From positions 1 to 38,573 of the forward strand of contig CAMFNB010000010.1 of the NCBI GenBank assembly GCA_945965275.1: 38,573 bases of DNA, read 5' to 3'. The stretch is from an uncultured Clostridia bacterium (GTDB lineage Bacteria > Bacillota > Clostridia > UBA1212 > SIG427). Made by a program: the position numbers and the translations under genes. Positions 10,426 through 20,312 of this stretch are shown here, piece after piece. Below the pieces are notes generated by a model. That model saw only the letters and a list, made by a program, of their open reading frames with translations, made no database searches and was not told the DNA's origin. Position 1 is the first letter of the stretch; each line of letters opens with the position of its first letter.

Positions 10426-13400
10426 TTAGTTCAAATCATCGAAGATGCTTGAATCAAGATTGTTGTCTCCGAGGTCAACTGATTCGGTTGTATCTTCACC
10501 GAAGTTTTCCTCCATGAAACCTTCTTCGTCTGATCCGACAGCACCGATAATGCTTCCGTCTTCACCGACAATCTGCTGGAAGTCAGGGTTGATGACTGCT
10601 GCGTCAACTCTGTACTTGTCAGGGTTCTTGATGTAGTCCTCTTCAGTTTCCTTAAGCGGAATTTCTTCTCCGTTTTCAGTGAAGATTGAAACATCGAGAG
10701 CCAAGCTCTGAAGTTCTTTTACCATAACCTTGAATGACTCAGGGATACCGGGCTCAGGAACGTTCTCGCCCTTTACGATTGCCTCATATGTCTTAACACG
10801 TCCGATTGTATCGTCAGACTTGATAGTAAGAATTTCCTGCAATGTGTATGCAGCACCGTAAGCTTCAAGTGCCCAAACTTCCATCTCACCGAAACGCTGA
10901 CCGCCGAACTGAGCTTTACCGCCCAGAGGCTGCTGTGTAACAAGTGAGTAAGGACCTGTTGATCTTGCATGAATCTTATCATCAACTAAGTGATGGAGCT
11001 TCAGGTAGTACATATATCCGACTGTTACTCTGTTGTCGAAAGGAAGACCTGTACGTCCGTCACGAAGCTGAATCTTACCGTCTTCGTCAAGACCTGCCAT
11101 CTTGAGACACTCAGCGATGTCTTTCTCTGATGCACCGTCAAATACAGGAGTTGCAATCTTCCAGCCAAGTCTCTTAGCTGCCATACCGAGGTGAACCTCA
11201 AGCACCTGTCCGATATTCATTCGGGAAGGTACGCCAAGTGGGTTAAGTACGATATCAAGAGGAGTACCGTCAGGAAGATAAGGCATATCCTCTTCCGGTA
11301 AAATTCTTGAAATAACACCCTTGTTACCATGACGTCCGGCCATCTTATCACCAACAGAGAGCTTTCTCTTCTGAGCAATGTAAACTCTTACCATGCGGTT
11401 AACGCCGGCTGAAAGTTCGTCATCATTCTCTCTTGTGAATTCTTTTACGTCAACGATGATACCTGACTCGCCGTGAGGAACTCTGAGTGATGTGTCTCTT
11501 ACATCCTTTGACTTCTCACCGAAGATTGCACGGAGAAGTCTTTCCTCAGCTGTAAGCTCAGTCTCGCCCTTTGGTGTAACCTTACCTACAAGGATATCAC
11601 CGGCATGAACCTCAGCACCGATCATAATGATTCCGCGCTCATCAAGGTTCTTGATTGCATCCTCACCAACATTAGGAATCTGGTTTGTGATATCTTCAGG
11701 TCCGAGTTTTGTATCTCTTGCTTCACACTCATATTCTTCAATATGAATTGATGTATATACGTCGTTCTTAACAAGCTTCTCACTGATAAGAACAGCGTCC
11801 TCGTAGTTATAACCCTCCCAGGTCATGAAACCGATGAGAGCATTTTTACCGAGAGCAATTTCACCCTTATCTGTTGAACAACCGTCAGCGATTACTTCGC
11901 CTTCGTCAACATGGTCACCGATGTTTACAATCGGCTTCTGGTTCATACATGTACCCTGGTTAGTACGCATGAACTTTAAGAGTGAGTACTTATCAATACC
12001 GCCGTTGTCGCGTTTGATTGTAATTGTGTTACCTGTTACATCCTTAACAGTACCTGCTGCCTTTGAAAGAACTACGGCACCTGAGTCATAAGCTGCCTTA
12101 TATTCAATACCTGTTGCAACGATAGGAGACTCTGCACGCATAAGCGGAACTGCCTGTCTCTGCATGTTACAACCCATCAGGGCTCTGGATGCGTCATCGT
12201 TTTCAAGGAAAGGAATCATGGCTGCTGCTACAGATACAACCTGCTTAGGTGATACGTCCATGTAGTCAACTCTGTCAGGTTCAACTTCGATGAACTCATC
12301 TCTGTAACGGCAAACAACCTTCTTGTTTAAGAAGTGTCCCTTTTCATCAAGAGGCTCGTTAGCCTGAGCAACGATGAAATTGTCTTCTTCGTCTGCCATT
12401 AAGTAGTCAATCTTCTTTGTTACAACTGACTTGTCATGGTCAAACTTTCTGTATGGAGCTTCAATGAAACCGTATTCATTGATTCTTGCATATGTTGCCA
12501 GAGATCCTATAAGACCGATGTTAGGACCTTCAGGAGTCTCGATAGGACACATACGACCGTAGTGTGTATAGTGAACGTCTCGAACTTCAAATGATGCTCT
12601 GTCTCTGTTCAAACCGCCCGGTCCGAGAGCACTGATTCTTCTCTTGTTGGCAAGCTCTGCAAGAGGGTTTGTCTGGTCCATAAACTGTGAAAGCTGTGAT
12701 GAACCGAAGAACTCTCTGATAGCTGCAGTAACAGGTCTTGTGTTTATAAGTGACTGAGGTGTAACCGAATCAGCTTCCTGAACAAGCATTCTCTCACGAA
12801 CAACTCTTTCAAGTCTTGAAAGACCTACTCTGAACTGGTTCTGTAAAAGTTCGCCAACGCTTCTGATTCTTCTGTTTCCCAAGTGGTCAATGTCATCAGT
12901 GTGTCCGATGTCATATTCGATACCTAAGATATAGTTGAAGCCGGCAATGATATCATCAATAGTAAGATGCTTCGGTACAAGGTCGTTTGAATGTGCAACA
13001 ACGAGTTCGCGAAGTTCTTCCTTATTTTTAGCCTGCTTCTTGAGTTCCATAAGTGCAGGATAATATACATTATTTGCGAGCTCAAGATCGGGATTGTCAA
13101 GCTTAACATATTTTGCAAGCTCAACTGTATTGTTACCGATAACTTTTACAGGCTTGTATGGTGTGTCAATCATTACTACGTTGATACCTGCGTTCTGAAT
13201 TTCAACAGCAAGCTCAGGAGTAATTTTCTTCTTTGCATCAACTAAGATTTCGCCTGTCTTAGGATCAACAATATCCTCAGCTGCAATCTGATTCTTAATT
13301 CTTGCTGCAATGCTGAGTTTCTTGTTGAATTTATATCTTCCGACACGTGCAAGATCATATCTTCTTGCATCAAAGAACATGCCGAAGAGAAGGTTCTTTG

Positions 13401-14166
13401 CTGAATCAACCGTCGGAGGCTCACCCGGACGAAGCTTTTTGTAAATTTCGACAAGAGCTTCCTCTGCAGTAGTTGTCGTATCTTTTTCAAGTGTGTTTAA
13501 GATTCTCTCATCCTCGCCGAAGAGTTCAAGCAAATCATCATTGCTTGCATATCCGAGGGCACGAAAAAGAACAGTAACAGGAAGCTTTCTGTTTCTGTCG
13601 ATTCTTACAGAGATTGTATCATTGTAGTCAATCTCAAATTCAAGCCATGCACCTCTGTTAGGGATGAATGTTGATCCTGTAATATACTTTCCTTTTACCT
13701 TGTCAAGGTTTTTCTCATAGTAAGCACCCGGAGAACGAACGAGCTGGCTGACAATAACTCTCTCAGCACCATTCAAAATGAATGTACCGTTGTCTGTCAT
13801 AAGCGGAAAATCACCGAAGAAGATTTTCTGTTCCTTGATTTCTCCTGTTGTTTTGTTATGAAGACGAACTTTAACATTAAGGGGAGCAGCATAAGTTGTG
13901 TCTCTCTCCTTACATTCATCAATTGTGTAGTTCGTTGTGTCTTCAAGTTTGTAATCTACAAATTCAAGTTCAAGCTTGTCATCATAGTCTGAGATGGGTG
14001 AAATATCTTTGAATACTTCTTTAAGACCCTCGTCGATAAACTTCTTATAAGAGTTCTTCTGGATAGCGATGAGATTTGGCATGTCGAGAATTTCATCAAT
14101 TTTCGAGAAGCTTTGTCTCTCGTTTCGCCCGTATTTAACGGGATGAACCATATTTGTGCGCGCCAT
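10426..14166 (-). CDS. rpoB: DNA-directed RNA polymerase subunit beta
   Basis: Beta is the other half of the catalytic cleft and the target of rifampicin. I place the start at the ATG of [13 protein letters not shown], giving 1246 residues: a GAGGTGAT site lies eight bases before it, while the track's upstream start has no such site. The rifampicin region ([17 protein letters not shown], ~490-505), the conserved [16 protein letters not shown] segment and the C-terminal clamp contact are present. The residue equivalent to E. coli His526 is Asn (LANKRRIS, codon at 12646-12648). Unlike in most Firmicutes, rpoB does not directly follow rplL; a LamG gene lies between and rpoB has its own promoter. 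Confidence 0.99.
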   Translation of the reverse strand: MARTNMVHPVKYGRNERQSFSKIDEILDMPNLIAIQKNSYKKFIDEGLKEVFKDISPISDYDDKLELEFVDYKLEDTTNYTIDECKERDTTYAAPLNVKVRLHNKTTGEIKEQKIFFGDFPLMTDNGTFILNGAERVIVSQLVRSPGAYYEKNLDKVKGKYITGSTFIPNRGAWLEFEIDYNDTISVRIDRNRKLPVTVLFRALGYASNDDLLELFGEDERILNTLEKDTTTTAEEALVEIYKKLRPGEPPTVDSAKNLLFGMFFDARRYDLARVGRYKFNKKLSIAARIKNQIAAEDIVDPKTGEILVDAKKKITPELAVEIQNAGINVVMIDTPYKPVKVIGNNTVELAKYVKLDNPDLELANNVYYPALMELKKQAKNKEELRELVVAHSNDLVPKHLTIDDIIAGFNYILGIEYDIGHTDDIDHLGNRRIRSVGELLQNQFRVGLSRLERVVRERMLVQEADSVTPQSLINTRPVTAAIREFFGSSQLSQFMDQTNPLAELANKRRISALGPGGLNRDRASFEVRDVHYTHYGRMCPIETPEGPNIGLIGSLATYARINEYGFIEAPYRKFDHDKSVVTKKIDYLMADEEDNFIVAQANEPLDEKGHFLNKKVVCRYRDEFIEVEPDRVDYMDVSPKQVVSVAAAMIPFLENDDASRALMGCNMQRQAVPLMRAESPIVATGIEYKAAYDSGAVVLSKAAGTVKDVTGNTITIKRDNGGIDKYSLLKFMRTNQGTCMNQKPIVNIGDHVDEGEVIADGCSTDKGEIALGKNALIGFMTWEGYNYEDAVLISEKLVKNDVYTSIHIEEYECEARDTKLGPEDITNQIPNVGEDAIKNLDERGIIMIGAEVHAGDILVGKVTPKGETELTAEERLLRAIFGEKSKDVRDTSLRVPHGESGIIVDVKEFTRENDDELSAGVNRMVRVYIAQKRKLSVGDKMAGRHGNKGVISRILPEEDMPYLPDGTPLDIVLNPLGVPSRMNIGQVLEVHLGMAAKRLGWKIATPVFDGASEKDIAECLKMAGLDEDGKIQLRDGRTGLPFDNRVTVGYMYYLKLHHLVDDKIHARSTGPYSLVTQQPLGGKAQFGGQRFGEMEVWALEAYGAAYTLQEILTIKSDDTIGRVKTYEAIVKGENVPEPGIPESFKVMVKELQSLALDVSIFTENGEEIPLKETEEDYIKNPDKYRVDAAVINPDFQQIVGEDGSIIGAVGSDEEGFMEENFGEDTTESVDLGDNNLDSSIFDDLN

Positions 14167-14237
14167 GTTCATGATCACCTCATATATGTATTTGACGTCA
14201 TATAAACCCATTATGGGATAATATTACGCAATATGAG

Positions 14238-14266
14238 ATTTTAACACTTTTGTCAATGAGTGTCAA
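14238..14266 (-). promoter_or_regulatory. Sigma-A-type promoter of rpoBC
   Basis: On the minus strand TTGACA and TAAAAT are separated by 17 bp. A second TTGACA lies 10 bp closer to the -10, at a spacing too short to work. The leader to the rpoB ATG is about 65 bases. Confidence 0.85.
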
Positions 14267-14314
14267 GCAATTTTTTTCGCTTTCATTTGCTGTCTCCCGT
14301 ATCTGTAAAATTAC

Positions 14315-14347
14315 AAAAAAGAACTCCCCCGAAGGAGAGTTCTTTTT
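14315..14347 (-). terminator. Rho-independent terminator of the large LamG gene
   Basis: A stem with AGAACTCTC/GGGAGTTCT-type arms around a TTCG-containing loop is flanked by A- and T-runs on both sides. It ends the minus-strand LamG transcript before the rpoB promoter and isolates the two units. Confidence 0.92.
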
Positions 14348-14376
14348 GTCAGAATACTATTTGAAATTTGAATTTC

Positions 14377-17300
14377 TTATCTTACTCTGTATGAAACAGT
14401 TGACTGCCATACACCGCCACAAGAGATTGTAGCCTGGAATAAGCCAGCTTCTGCTGTTCCCGGACATGTTACGTCGAATGTATCAACGATGTCTACTGTT
14501 GATCCGTCTGAATACCAAACTCTAACGAGCATGCCTGTTGTATCAAATGATTCGCCTACTGTGTAGAAGAGCTTTGTAGGTTTGCTGAGAAGCTGTGTTC
14601 CTATAACAGTTACAGCATCTACTCTTACTGAGAACTGAGCCTCAGCGCCTGCATATGATACTGTGATTAACTGGATACCAGGTGCCTCAGGATTAATTGC
14701 AGATACTGTATAATCCTCAACAGCCTTTGTTGTCTTCTCGCCTGTAGCCGGGTTGTAAACAACAGCCTCAACTACTAAACCTGTTGTATCAAGTGTTTCT
14801 GAAGCCAGATATGCAAGTTTTGAAGGCTTAGCAGCAACTCTGATACCTGTGATCTTCTCTTCAACAACCTTAACGCTGAATGCCTTTGATATGCCATAGA
14901 TTGTGTCGATTGTTACAATCTTTGTGCCAACTTCATCAAGAGCAGGAGCATTTACTTTGTAAAGTGTTGTTCCGAGCTTTGTTTCGCCGGCATAAACAGC
15001 AAGACCTTTTTTATCAAATGTATCGCCTACGTTGTAAACTAACTTAGTAGGTTTAGTAATTGTGATGTCTGCAGGTGTTACTGAAGGAGCTTCAGCGCCT
15101 GTTACGATGCTGTACATTTCAGCTGCCTGCTCAAGTGTAGCTGTTCCCTGATATACTCTTGTAAGAGCTACACCGTATCCTGCGTAGTTTGTCTTACAGA
15201 AGTTAAGGATCCAGATACCTGTCTCTGTTACGTGGCTACCAACCTTGTTCGGTTTACCGTTGATGTACATTACAGAACCGTCTGTTGGGTTAGATGTAAT
15301 AACAACGTGTGTCATACCAGCTTTTACAGCTGTTGATTGAATGCTGTTACCAGCGCCGTCAGCCCACTTAATGTAATTCTTTGTAGTTGTAGAAAGAGTG
15401 TTCCATCCGTTGCTGTCATCGAAGCCTTGTAAGATTGTTACAGCTTTCTTTGATGCATCGAAGTATACATAAGCTTCAATTGTGTAACCTTCATCACCGT
15501 TAAGTGAATCGTAGGTTCCGTCGAAAACATAGCCGTTACCACTTGCTGTGTTGAATGTTGTATAAGAAGCATATGGGATGTACTCGAATACTGAAAGATC
15601 ACCGGTTGCTTTAGCAAGAGGAGCGTGAAGTCCAGGTTCGTTGTTTACATCGCCGTCACGAGCATCAACGTTGAATACAAGGTTGAGGTTCTCTGCTGCG
15701 ATTGGAGCAGGAGTTACTACCGGCTCCGGTCTTGGAGCTGCTGCATATAATGCTGCAACTTCTTCGTCTGTAGCTGCTCTGTTGTAGATGTTAAGAGTAC
15801 CGCATGACTTAGCAATCTGAAGACCTGCGTTTACATCGTGAGCAAAGTTGAAGTTTCCAGCGCCTGCTGCGAATGAAGGGTTAGAAGGTGTGTTACCCTG
15901 GAATGTAAGTGTTTCTGTTGTGATGAGGTTACCATCTACATACCACTTAGCTGTTGTTCCTTCAATTGTAAGAACTACGTGAGCGAAGTCTCTGTTGATA
16001 ACTGCACCGCTGCCTACTGATGGTGAGTTGAACTCCCATGTGTAGATTCTGCTGTCAGGGCTAACTTCCATCTGCCATAAGCACATGTTGAGGATTGATA
16101 CCTCACCAACAGGGCAAAGAACTCTTCCGAACCATTCGTAAGAGAATGATTCGCCGATAGGCATCTTGTCTGTTGTGTTAGCAACGCCCTCAGGCATTGT
16201 GTATGTTACTTCAAGTGGCACCGGAGTTGGCTCTGGAGCGTATGGAGCGTACATAGCTGCAACTTCCTCAGCTGTAGCTGCCTTGTTGTAGATTGAGAAG
16301 AATGCAGGGTTTGTAGAAGCCCAAGCAAGTCTCATAATCTTAGCAAGGTTGAATTCGCCTGCTGCAAATCCGCCCGGAGCTGCAGGATCAAAGTCAATTG
16401 CAAGAGTTGCATCGAGAACGCCGTTTACATACATCTTAAGAACACCAGCCTCAGCTGTAAGTACTACATGTACGTTAGCGTCTGTCGGATATGCGTTATT
16501 TGATGTGATTATCTGGCCTTCATTAGCGTATCCCCACAACCAAGCACTGATCTTACCGGTTGAAACATCCTGCTCAATCTGCCAAGCAGAAGCGTAAAGG
16601 ATGTAACCGTCGTTAAGTCCTGTTGTATTTGCATATGCTTCAAGAGTGAAATCAGAAGTATATGGGATTGAATCTGGGTTTTTGCTTGATACTAATGAAC
16701 TTGTATAAGTCTTAGTAAGCGGAGCCTCAGTTGGCTCTGGAGTTGGCTCTGGCTCTGGAGTTTCCGGAGCAGGAGTTACAGGAGCCTCTGGTGTAAGTCC
16801 TGTAACGATTGTGTACATTTCAGCAGCCTGAGCTTCTGTTGCTTTGCCCTGATAGAATCTTGCAAGAGCGATACCGTATGTATCAGCTTCTGTGTTATTT
16901 ACCTGGATAATCCAGATACCGGGGTTCTGAATGTTTACAGTCTTTGTCTTGTTGAGAACACCGTCAATATACAGTGAAACGCCATCAGCATTGTTTGCAA
17001 CTACAACGTGGTGTAAACCAGCTGTAAGAGCATCTGTTGATGTGATTGTCTCTGTTCCGTTCTTCCACTGGATGTGACCATCAACGAGCTGGAGTGTGTT
17101 CCATCCGAATCCGTCGTCAAATCCATGGATGATCTGTGATGTCTGAACTGAACCATCTGTGTAGATGTAAGCTTCAATTGTATAACCGGCCTCTGTATTT
17201 AATGAAACATATGTGCCGTCATACGTATAGTCGTTTGTTGAAGGAAGTGTTGAGTTAGCTGCGTAGTAAACTCCCTCATATTCCTTGAATACGCCTACAG

Positions 17301-18192
17301 TTGCCTTTGAATCAAGAAGAGCGTGCATGCCCTCTTCGTTAGCAGCTGAAACGCCGTTTCTCATATCAACGTTGAATACGCGTGTAAGGTTGTCAGCAAC
17401 GATAGGACCGGCTGTCGGAACCGGAGTCTCTACAGGCTCTGGAGTAACGATTGAAGGATCCTGTGCTACAGCGTACATTGCAGCAACTTCTGATGCAGGA
17501 GCGCAAGCCTTGTACATTCTGAAGAATGCCATTGAACCTTCCCAGTCGCCACCGGCGAATGCCATACCAGATGCATCATATGCAAGACCAACCTGACCGA
17601 TGATGTTGCTGGCACGAGTAAGGTCGCACTTTAATGCGCCGTCAATATAGAGTTTCTCTGATGTAGCGTCAGCTGTAACAACAATGTGATGCCACTGATC
17701 GTCGTTGTATGAAACGCCACTGTCACTAAGCTCGCCGTATCTCGGAGTCATTCCGTCCCAAAGACGCATCTCAAGGCCGAGGTCCTCGCCAATGTACTGA
17801 GTCATACCGAAGATGGTAGCTGCACCTGGCTCGTAGAAGATAACAGAGTTATGTTCGTTATTGCTTGAAGCAGACTTAACATAAGTCTCTACTGTTAAAC
17901 CTTCATTGAGGTTGTAACCACAGAGCTGGAGACCACCGTGGTATATATCATTTCCGAAACCATCGAAGTAGTTTACATATCTGTTGATATCTGCATCCCA
18001 AGTGAACTCGTCACCGTTTGTGTATGATGCGTTATCAAAAGTATATGTTCCAGTCTGATCTTCTCTTGACTGCTTTGAGTAGTCAACATCCATAACGAGC
18101 TTATCATATACTGAATCAGCTGATACAGGAATTGTCCACATTGCAGCAATCATTGCAACTGATAATACAATTGCTAAGAATTTCTTAAACAT
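14377..18192 (-). CDS. Large secreted protein with five LamG-like and three Big_3-type Ig domains
   Basis: The start is the ATG of MFKKFLAIV, eight bases after GGAG; the track begins 6 codons earlier at a TTG. The product has 1271 residues. A signal peptide (MFKKFLAIVLSVAMIAAMW...VSA) is followed by five concanavalin/LamG-like modules at roughly 30-245, 270-465, 495-660, 670-830 and 845-1030. Most end with a similar motif such as ATAEEVAAMY or ATEAQAAEMY. Pro/Thr/Glu-rich linkers (e.g. PEPEPTPEPTEAP) join them. Three Ig-like repeats of KPTKLVYNVGDTFD type (Big_3 family) form the C-terminus. I see no LPXTG motif or C-terminal membrane segment, so secretion or non-covalent wall attachment is likely. 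LamG/Con-A folds usually bind glycans or proteins; the ligand is unknown. No enzymatic domain is seen. The gene has its own promoter and terminator between rplL and rpoB. Confidence 0.9.
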   Translation of the reverse strand: MFKKFLAIVLSVAMIAAMWTIPVSADSVYDKLVMDVDYSKQSREDQTGTYTFDNASYTNGDEFTWDADINRYVNYFDGFGNDIYHGGLQLCGYNLNEGLTVETYVKSASSNNEHNSVIFYEPGAATIFGMTQYIGEDLGLEMRLWDGMTPRYGELSDSGVSYNDDQWHHIVVTADATSEKLYIDGALKCDLTRASNIIGQVGLAYDASGMAFAGGDWEGSMAFFRMYKACAPASEVAAMYAVAQDPSIVTPEPVETPVPTAGPIVADNLTRVFNVDMRNGVSAANEEGMHALLDSKATVGVFKEYEGVYYAANSTLPSTNDYTYDGTYVSLNTEAGYTIEAYIYTDGSVQTSQIIHGFDDGFGWNTLQLVDGHIQWKNGTETITSTDALTAGLHHVVVANNADGVSLYIDGVLNKTKTVNIQNPGIWIIQVNNTEADTYGIALARFYQGKATEAQAAEMYTIVTGLTPEAPVTPAPETPEPEPTPEPTEAPLTKTYTSSLVSSKNPDSIPYTSDFTLEAYANTTGLNDGYILYASAWQIEQDVSTGKISAWLWGYANEGQIITSNNAYPTDANVHVVLTAEAGVLKMYVNGVLDATLAIDFDPAAPGGFAAGEFNLAKIMRLAWASTNPAFFSIYNKAATAEEVAAMYAPYAPEPTPVPLEVTYTMPEGVANTTDKMPIGESFSYEWFGRVLCPVGEVSILNMCLWQMEVSPDSRIYTWEFNSPSVGSGAVINRDFAHVVLTIEGTTAKWYVDGNLITTETLTFQGNTPSNPSFAAGAGNFNFAHDVNAGLQIAKSCGTLNIYNRAATDEEVAALYAAAPRPEPVVTPAPIAAENLNLVFNVDARDGDVNNEPGLHAPLAKATGDLSVFEYIPYASYTTFNTASGNGYVFDGTYDSLNGDEGYTIEAYVYFDASKKAVTILQGFDDSNGWNTLSTTTKNYIKWADGAGNSIQSTAVKAGMTHVVITSNPTDGSVMYINGKPNKVGSHVTETGIWILNFCKTNYAGYGVALTRVYQGTATLEQAAEMYSIVTGAEAPSVTPADITITKPTKLVYNVGDTFDKKGLAVYAGETKLGTTLYKVNAPALDEVGTKIVTIDTIYGISKAFSVKVVEEKITGIRVAAKPSKLAYLASETLDTTGLVVEAVVYNPATGEKTTKAVEDYTVSAINPEAPGIQLITVSYAGAEAQFSVRVDAVTVIGTQLLSKPTKLFYTVGESFDTTGMLVRVWYSDGSTVDIVDTFDVTCPGTAEAGLFQATISCGGVWQSTVSYRVR

Positions 18193-18333
18193 AGAAAATT
18201 CTCCTTTCAAAATAATAATCTTTGTTTTTATCTACAAAGGCGAAATACGCTTCCGCCTTGCGGAACAAAATAACAACTAACTTATATAATCTTTTGTGAC
18301 CCTTGCATATTTAGATTTATGCACATATTAAGT
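18193..18333 (-). promoter_or_regulatory. Structured 5' UTR of the large LamG gene
   Basis: About 140 bases separate the predicted transcript start from the LamG ATG. Three hairpins are visible: TGCATA/TATGCA (18304-18323), TTCCGC/GCGGAA with a 3-base loop (18251-18265) and CTTTGT/ACAAAG (18220-18239). No terminator-like U-tract is present. I do not recognise a known riboswitch; the length could also just stabilise the mRNA. Confidence 0.4.
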
Positions 18334-18339
18334 ATCGAT

Positions 18340-18368
18340 ATTATACAAGTATGTTCATACTTTGTCAA
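18340..18368 (-). promoter_or_regulatory. Perfect consensus sigma-A promoter with palindromic spacer, for the large LamG gene
   Basis: On the minus strand TTGACA and TATAAT, both perfect consensus, are separated by 17 bp. The spacer contains AAGTATG-AA-CATACTT (18347-18362), a 7-bp perfect inverted repeat around a 2-bp centre. This is the typical position of a repressor operator, so a strong but switchable promoter is inferred. Confidence 0.88.
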
Positions 18369-18403
18369 TAAATTCGACATTATTTTTTTCAAATTTTTGT
18401 GAC

Positions 18404-18434
18404 AAAAAAACAGGACCGTTCAGGTCCTGTTTTT
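18404..18434 (-). terminator. Rho-independent terminator of rplJL
   Basis: A 12-bp stem (AACAGGACC/GGTCCTGTT) with a 5-base loop is followed on the minus strand by TTTTTTTG. It lies about 35 bp after the rplL stop codon and closes the ribosomal-protein unit before the LamG promoter. Confidence 0.93.
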
Positions 18435-18466
18435 GCATGTGAATTTGAAAATAATTCAGGTTAAAA

Positions 18467-18850
18467 TTACTTAAGTTCAACCTCAGCGCCAGCTGCCTTG
18501 AGTTTCTCTTCGATAGCTGCTGCTTCGTCTTTTGAAACCTTCTCTTTGATTGTTGCAGGAGCTCCGTCAACCATCTTCTTAGCGTCCATAAGAGCTGCGC
18601 CTGTGATTTCCTTAACAACCTTGATAACGTTCATCTTAGCTTCGCCTGCACTCTTTAAGATAACGTCGAATTCTGTCTGCTCAGCTGCGCCGGCATCACC
18701 TGCTGCTGCAGGAGCTGCGCCGCCTGCTACTGCTACAGGAGCTGCTGATACGCCAAATTCTTCTTCAATTGCAGATACGAGTTCTGCAAGTTCCATAACT
18801 GATAATGCTTTAATATCTTCGATAAATTTTGTGATTTTTTCACTAGCCAT
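18467..18850 (-). CDS. rplL: 50S ribosomal protein L7/L12
   Basis: L7/L12 forms the flexible stalk that recruits translation GTPases such as EF-Tu and EF-G. The start is the ATG of [12 protein letters not shown], five codons inside the track ORF, because GGAGGA precedes it at good spacing; this gives 127 residues. An N-terminal dimerisation helix, an Ala/Gly-rich hinge (~35-55) and the C-terminal domain ([10 protein letters not shown]-like segment, [22 protein letters not shown]) are seen. It follows rplJ by 37 bp and is ended by a strong terminator rather than continuing to rpoB. Confidence 0.98.
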   Translation of the reverse strand: MASEKITKFIEDIKALSVMELAELVSAIEEEFGVSAAPVAVAGGAAPAAAGDAGAAEQTEFDVILKSAGEAKMNVIKVVKEITGAALMDAKKMVDGAPATIKEKVSKDEAAAIEEKLKAAGAEVELK

Positions 18851-18887
18851 TTTAATATCCTCCATTTAATAAATTTAATAGCTTTGA

Positions 18888-19388
18888 TTATGCTGTTTCT
18901 TTCTGCTCGCGAACTGCGTTCAAGCCGATAGCAAGCTTTGCGATGATTGCCTGCAGGTTTCCTGCGATCTGTCCGTAAAGAACATCCTTTGTAGGAATCT
19001 TTGCAAGTCTCTCGATTGTTGCCTTGTCAATGGCAGCGCCGTCCATAAGTCCGCCCTTAACTTCGAGCTTCTCAAACTTCTTTGCGCCTGCAACAAGGAT
19101 CTTAGGTCCTACTGTGTACTCATCCTTGCAGTATGCGATGGCTGTCGGGCCCTTTACATACTCTTCAGCGCCTGTGATACCTAACTTTTCAAGAGCTTTC
19201 TCTGTGAGTGAGTTCTTAGTTACTTTGTACTCAACGCCTGCTTTTCTGAGTTCGCTTCTGAGCTCTGTGTCTTCCTCAACAGTGATTCCTCTGTAGTCCA
19301 TAAAAACTACTGTGCATGAACCCTGGAGTTTTTCAACGATGGAAGATACAACTGCTTCTTTCTCTTCTAAAACTTTTTTGCTTGGCAT
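18888..19388 (-). CDS. rplJ: 50S ribosomal protein L10
   Basis: L10 anchors L7/L12 dimers at the base of the ribosomal stalk. It has 166 residues, with the N-terminal rRNA-binding domain (VFMDYRGITVEEDTELR, YKVTKNSLTEKAL) and a C-terminal L12-binding helix (LQAIIAKLAIGLNAVREQKE). AAGGAGGTG precedes the ATG. Expression should be controlled by the L10 leader immediately upstream. Confidence 0.98.
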   Translation of the reverse strand: MPSKKVLEEKEAVVSSIVEKLQGSCTVVFMDYRGITVEEDTELRSELRKAGVEYKVTKNSLTEKALEKLGITGAEEYVKGPTAIAYCKDEYTVGPKILVAGAKKFEKLEVKGGLMDGAAIDKATIERLAKIPTKDVLYGQIAGNLQAIIAKLAIGLNAVREQKETA

Positions 19389-19435
19389 TCAAAACACCTC
19401 CTTCTTTAATATTTGAGATGCTTAGTTGTTTCTGT

Positions 19436-19541
19436 AAAAATGCCTCTGTATCCGAAAAAGACACAGAGGCTTAAAAATACTTTAAACAACACCTCTGCAG
19501 GATTTACACATCAAAGATATTACCTGCGGTCTTCGGCATCT
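19436..19541 (-). ncRNA. Ribosomal protein L10 leader (attenuator)
   Basis: The minus strand reads CCGAAGACCGCAGG near the 5' end, then CCTGCAGAGGTG, then a terminator hairpin GCCTCTGT/ACAGAGGC (19442-19470) followed by TTTTTAC. The AGAGG segment can pair with the left terminator arm, giving the expected alternative fold. This matches the known Firmicute L10 leader, in which the L10-L12 complex binds the RNA and promotes early termination. Confidence 0.88.
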
Positions 19542-19574
19542 TATTAATTTGTTTATTCAATCAAAATCGGTTTA

Positions 19575-20270
19575 TCAGTTAGCACCCTTAACTTTGATTG
19601 CAGGTCCCATAGTTGAAGTGATTACTACACTCTTCATATATGTACCCTTTGCAGCAGCCGGTTTAGCTTTTGCAATTGCGTCGAATAAAGCTGTGAAGTT
19701 TTCGTTGAGCTTTTCAGCGCCGAATGAAGCTTTACCGATCGGGCAGTGGATAATGTTTGTCTTATCCAATCTGTACTCAATCTTACCTGCTTTAAGATCG
19801 TTTATGGCCTTAGTTACATCCATTGTAACCGTACCTGCTTTTGGGTTTGGCATTAAGCCCTTAGGACCTAACACTTTACCTAAACGACCTACGAGACCCA
19901 TGCAGTCAGGAGTTGCTACTACTACATCAAAGTCGAACCAGTTTTCGCCCTGGATTTTAGCAACCATGTCTTCTGCGCCTACGTAGTCAGCACCTGCAGC
20001 CTCAGCCTCCGAGGCCTTGTCGCCTTTAGCGATAACGAGAACTCTGACCTTCTTACCGGTACCATGCGGAAGTACTACTGCACCTCTGACCTGCTGGTCT
20101 GCATGTCTTGAGTCAACACCGAGTCTGAAGTGAGCTTCGATTGTCTCGTCAAATTTTGCTGTTGCTGTCTTTACAACAAGTGCTGTTGCTTCAGCAGCAT
20201 CATAGATTTTTGTTGAATCAATAAGCTTTGCGCTTTCTTGATATTTCTTTCCTCTAAACAATTCATTCAC
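19575..20270 (-). CDS. rplA: 50S ribosomal protein L1
   Basis: L1 forms the mobile stalk at the E site and assists release of deacylated tRNA. The 231 residues are the normal length. Characteristic segments are [46 protein letters not shown] and the terminal [14 protein letters not shown]. It follows rplK by 42 bp in the standard rplK-rplA order. Confidence 0.99.
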   Translation of the reverse strand: MNELFRGKKYQESAKLIDSTKIYDAAEATALVVKTATAKFDETIEAHFRLGVDSRHADQQVRGAVVLPHGTGKKVRVLVIAKGDKASEAEAAGADYVGAEDMVAKIQGENWFDFDVVVATPDCMGLVGRLGKVLGPKGLMPNPKAGTVTMDVTKAINDLKAGKIEYRLDKTNIIHCPIGKASFGAEKLNENFTALFDAIAKAKPAAAKGTYMKSVVITSTMGPAIKVKGAN

Positions 20271-20312
20271 TCTCCTTTTTATGGTTTTGTTTTACCATAA
20301 ACAACCCGGCTA

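Noticed and set aside
14377-18192. Mobile element carrying the LamG gene
   Set aside because: No transposase, integrase, terminal repeats or target duplication visible at either boundary.
18193-18333. c-di-GMP (GEMM) or other known riboswitch before the LamG gene
   Set aside because: The conserved core sequences of the classes I know are not present.
19436-19541. Novel attenuator upstream of rplJ
   Set aside because: Sequence and structure match the known Firmicute L10 leader.
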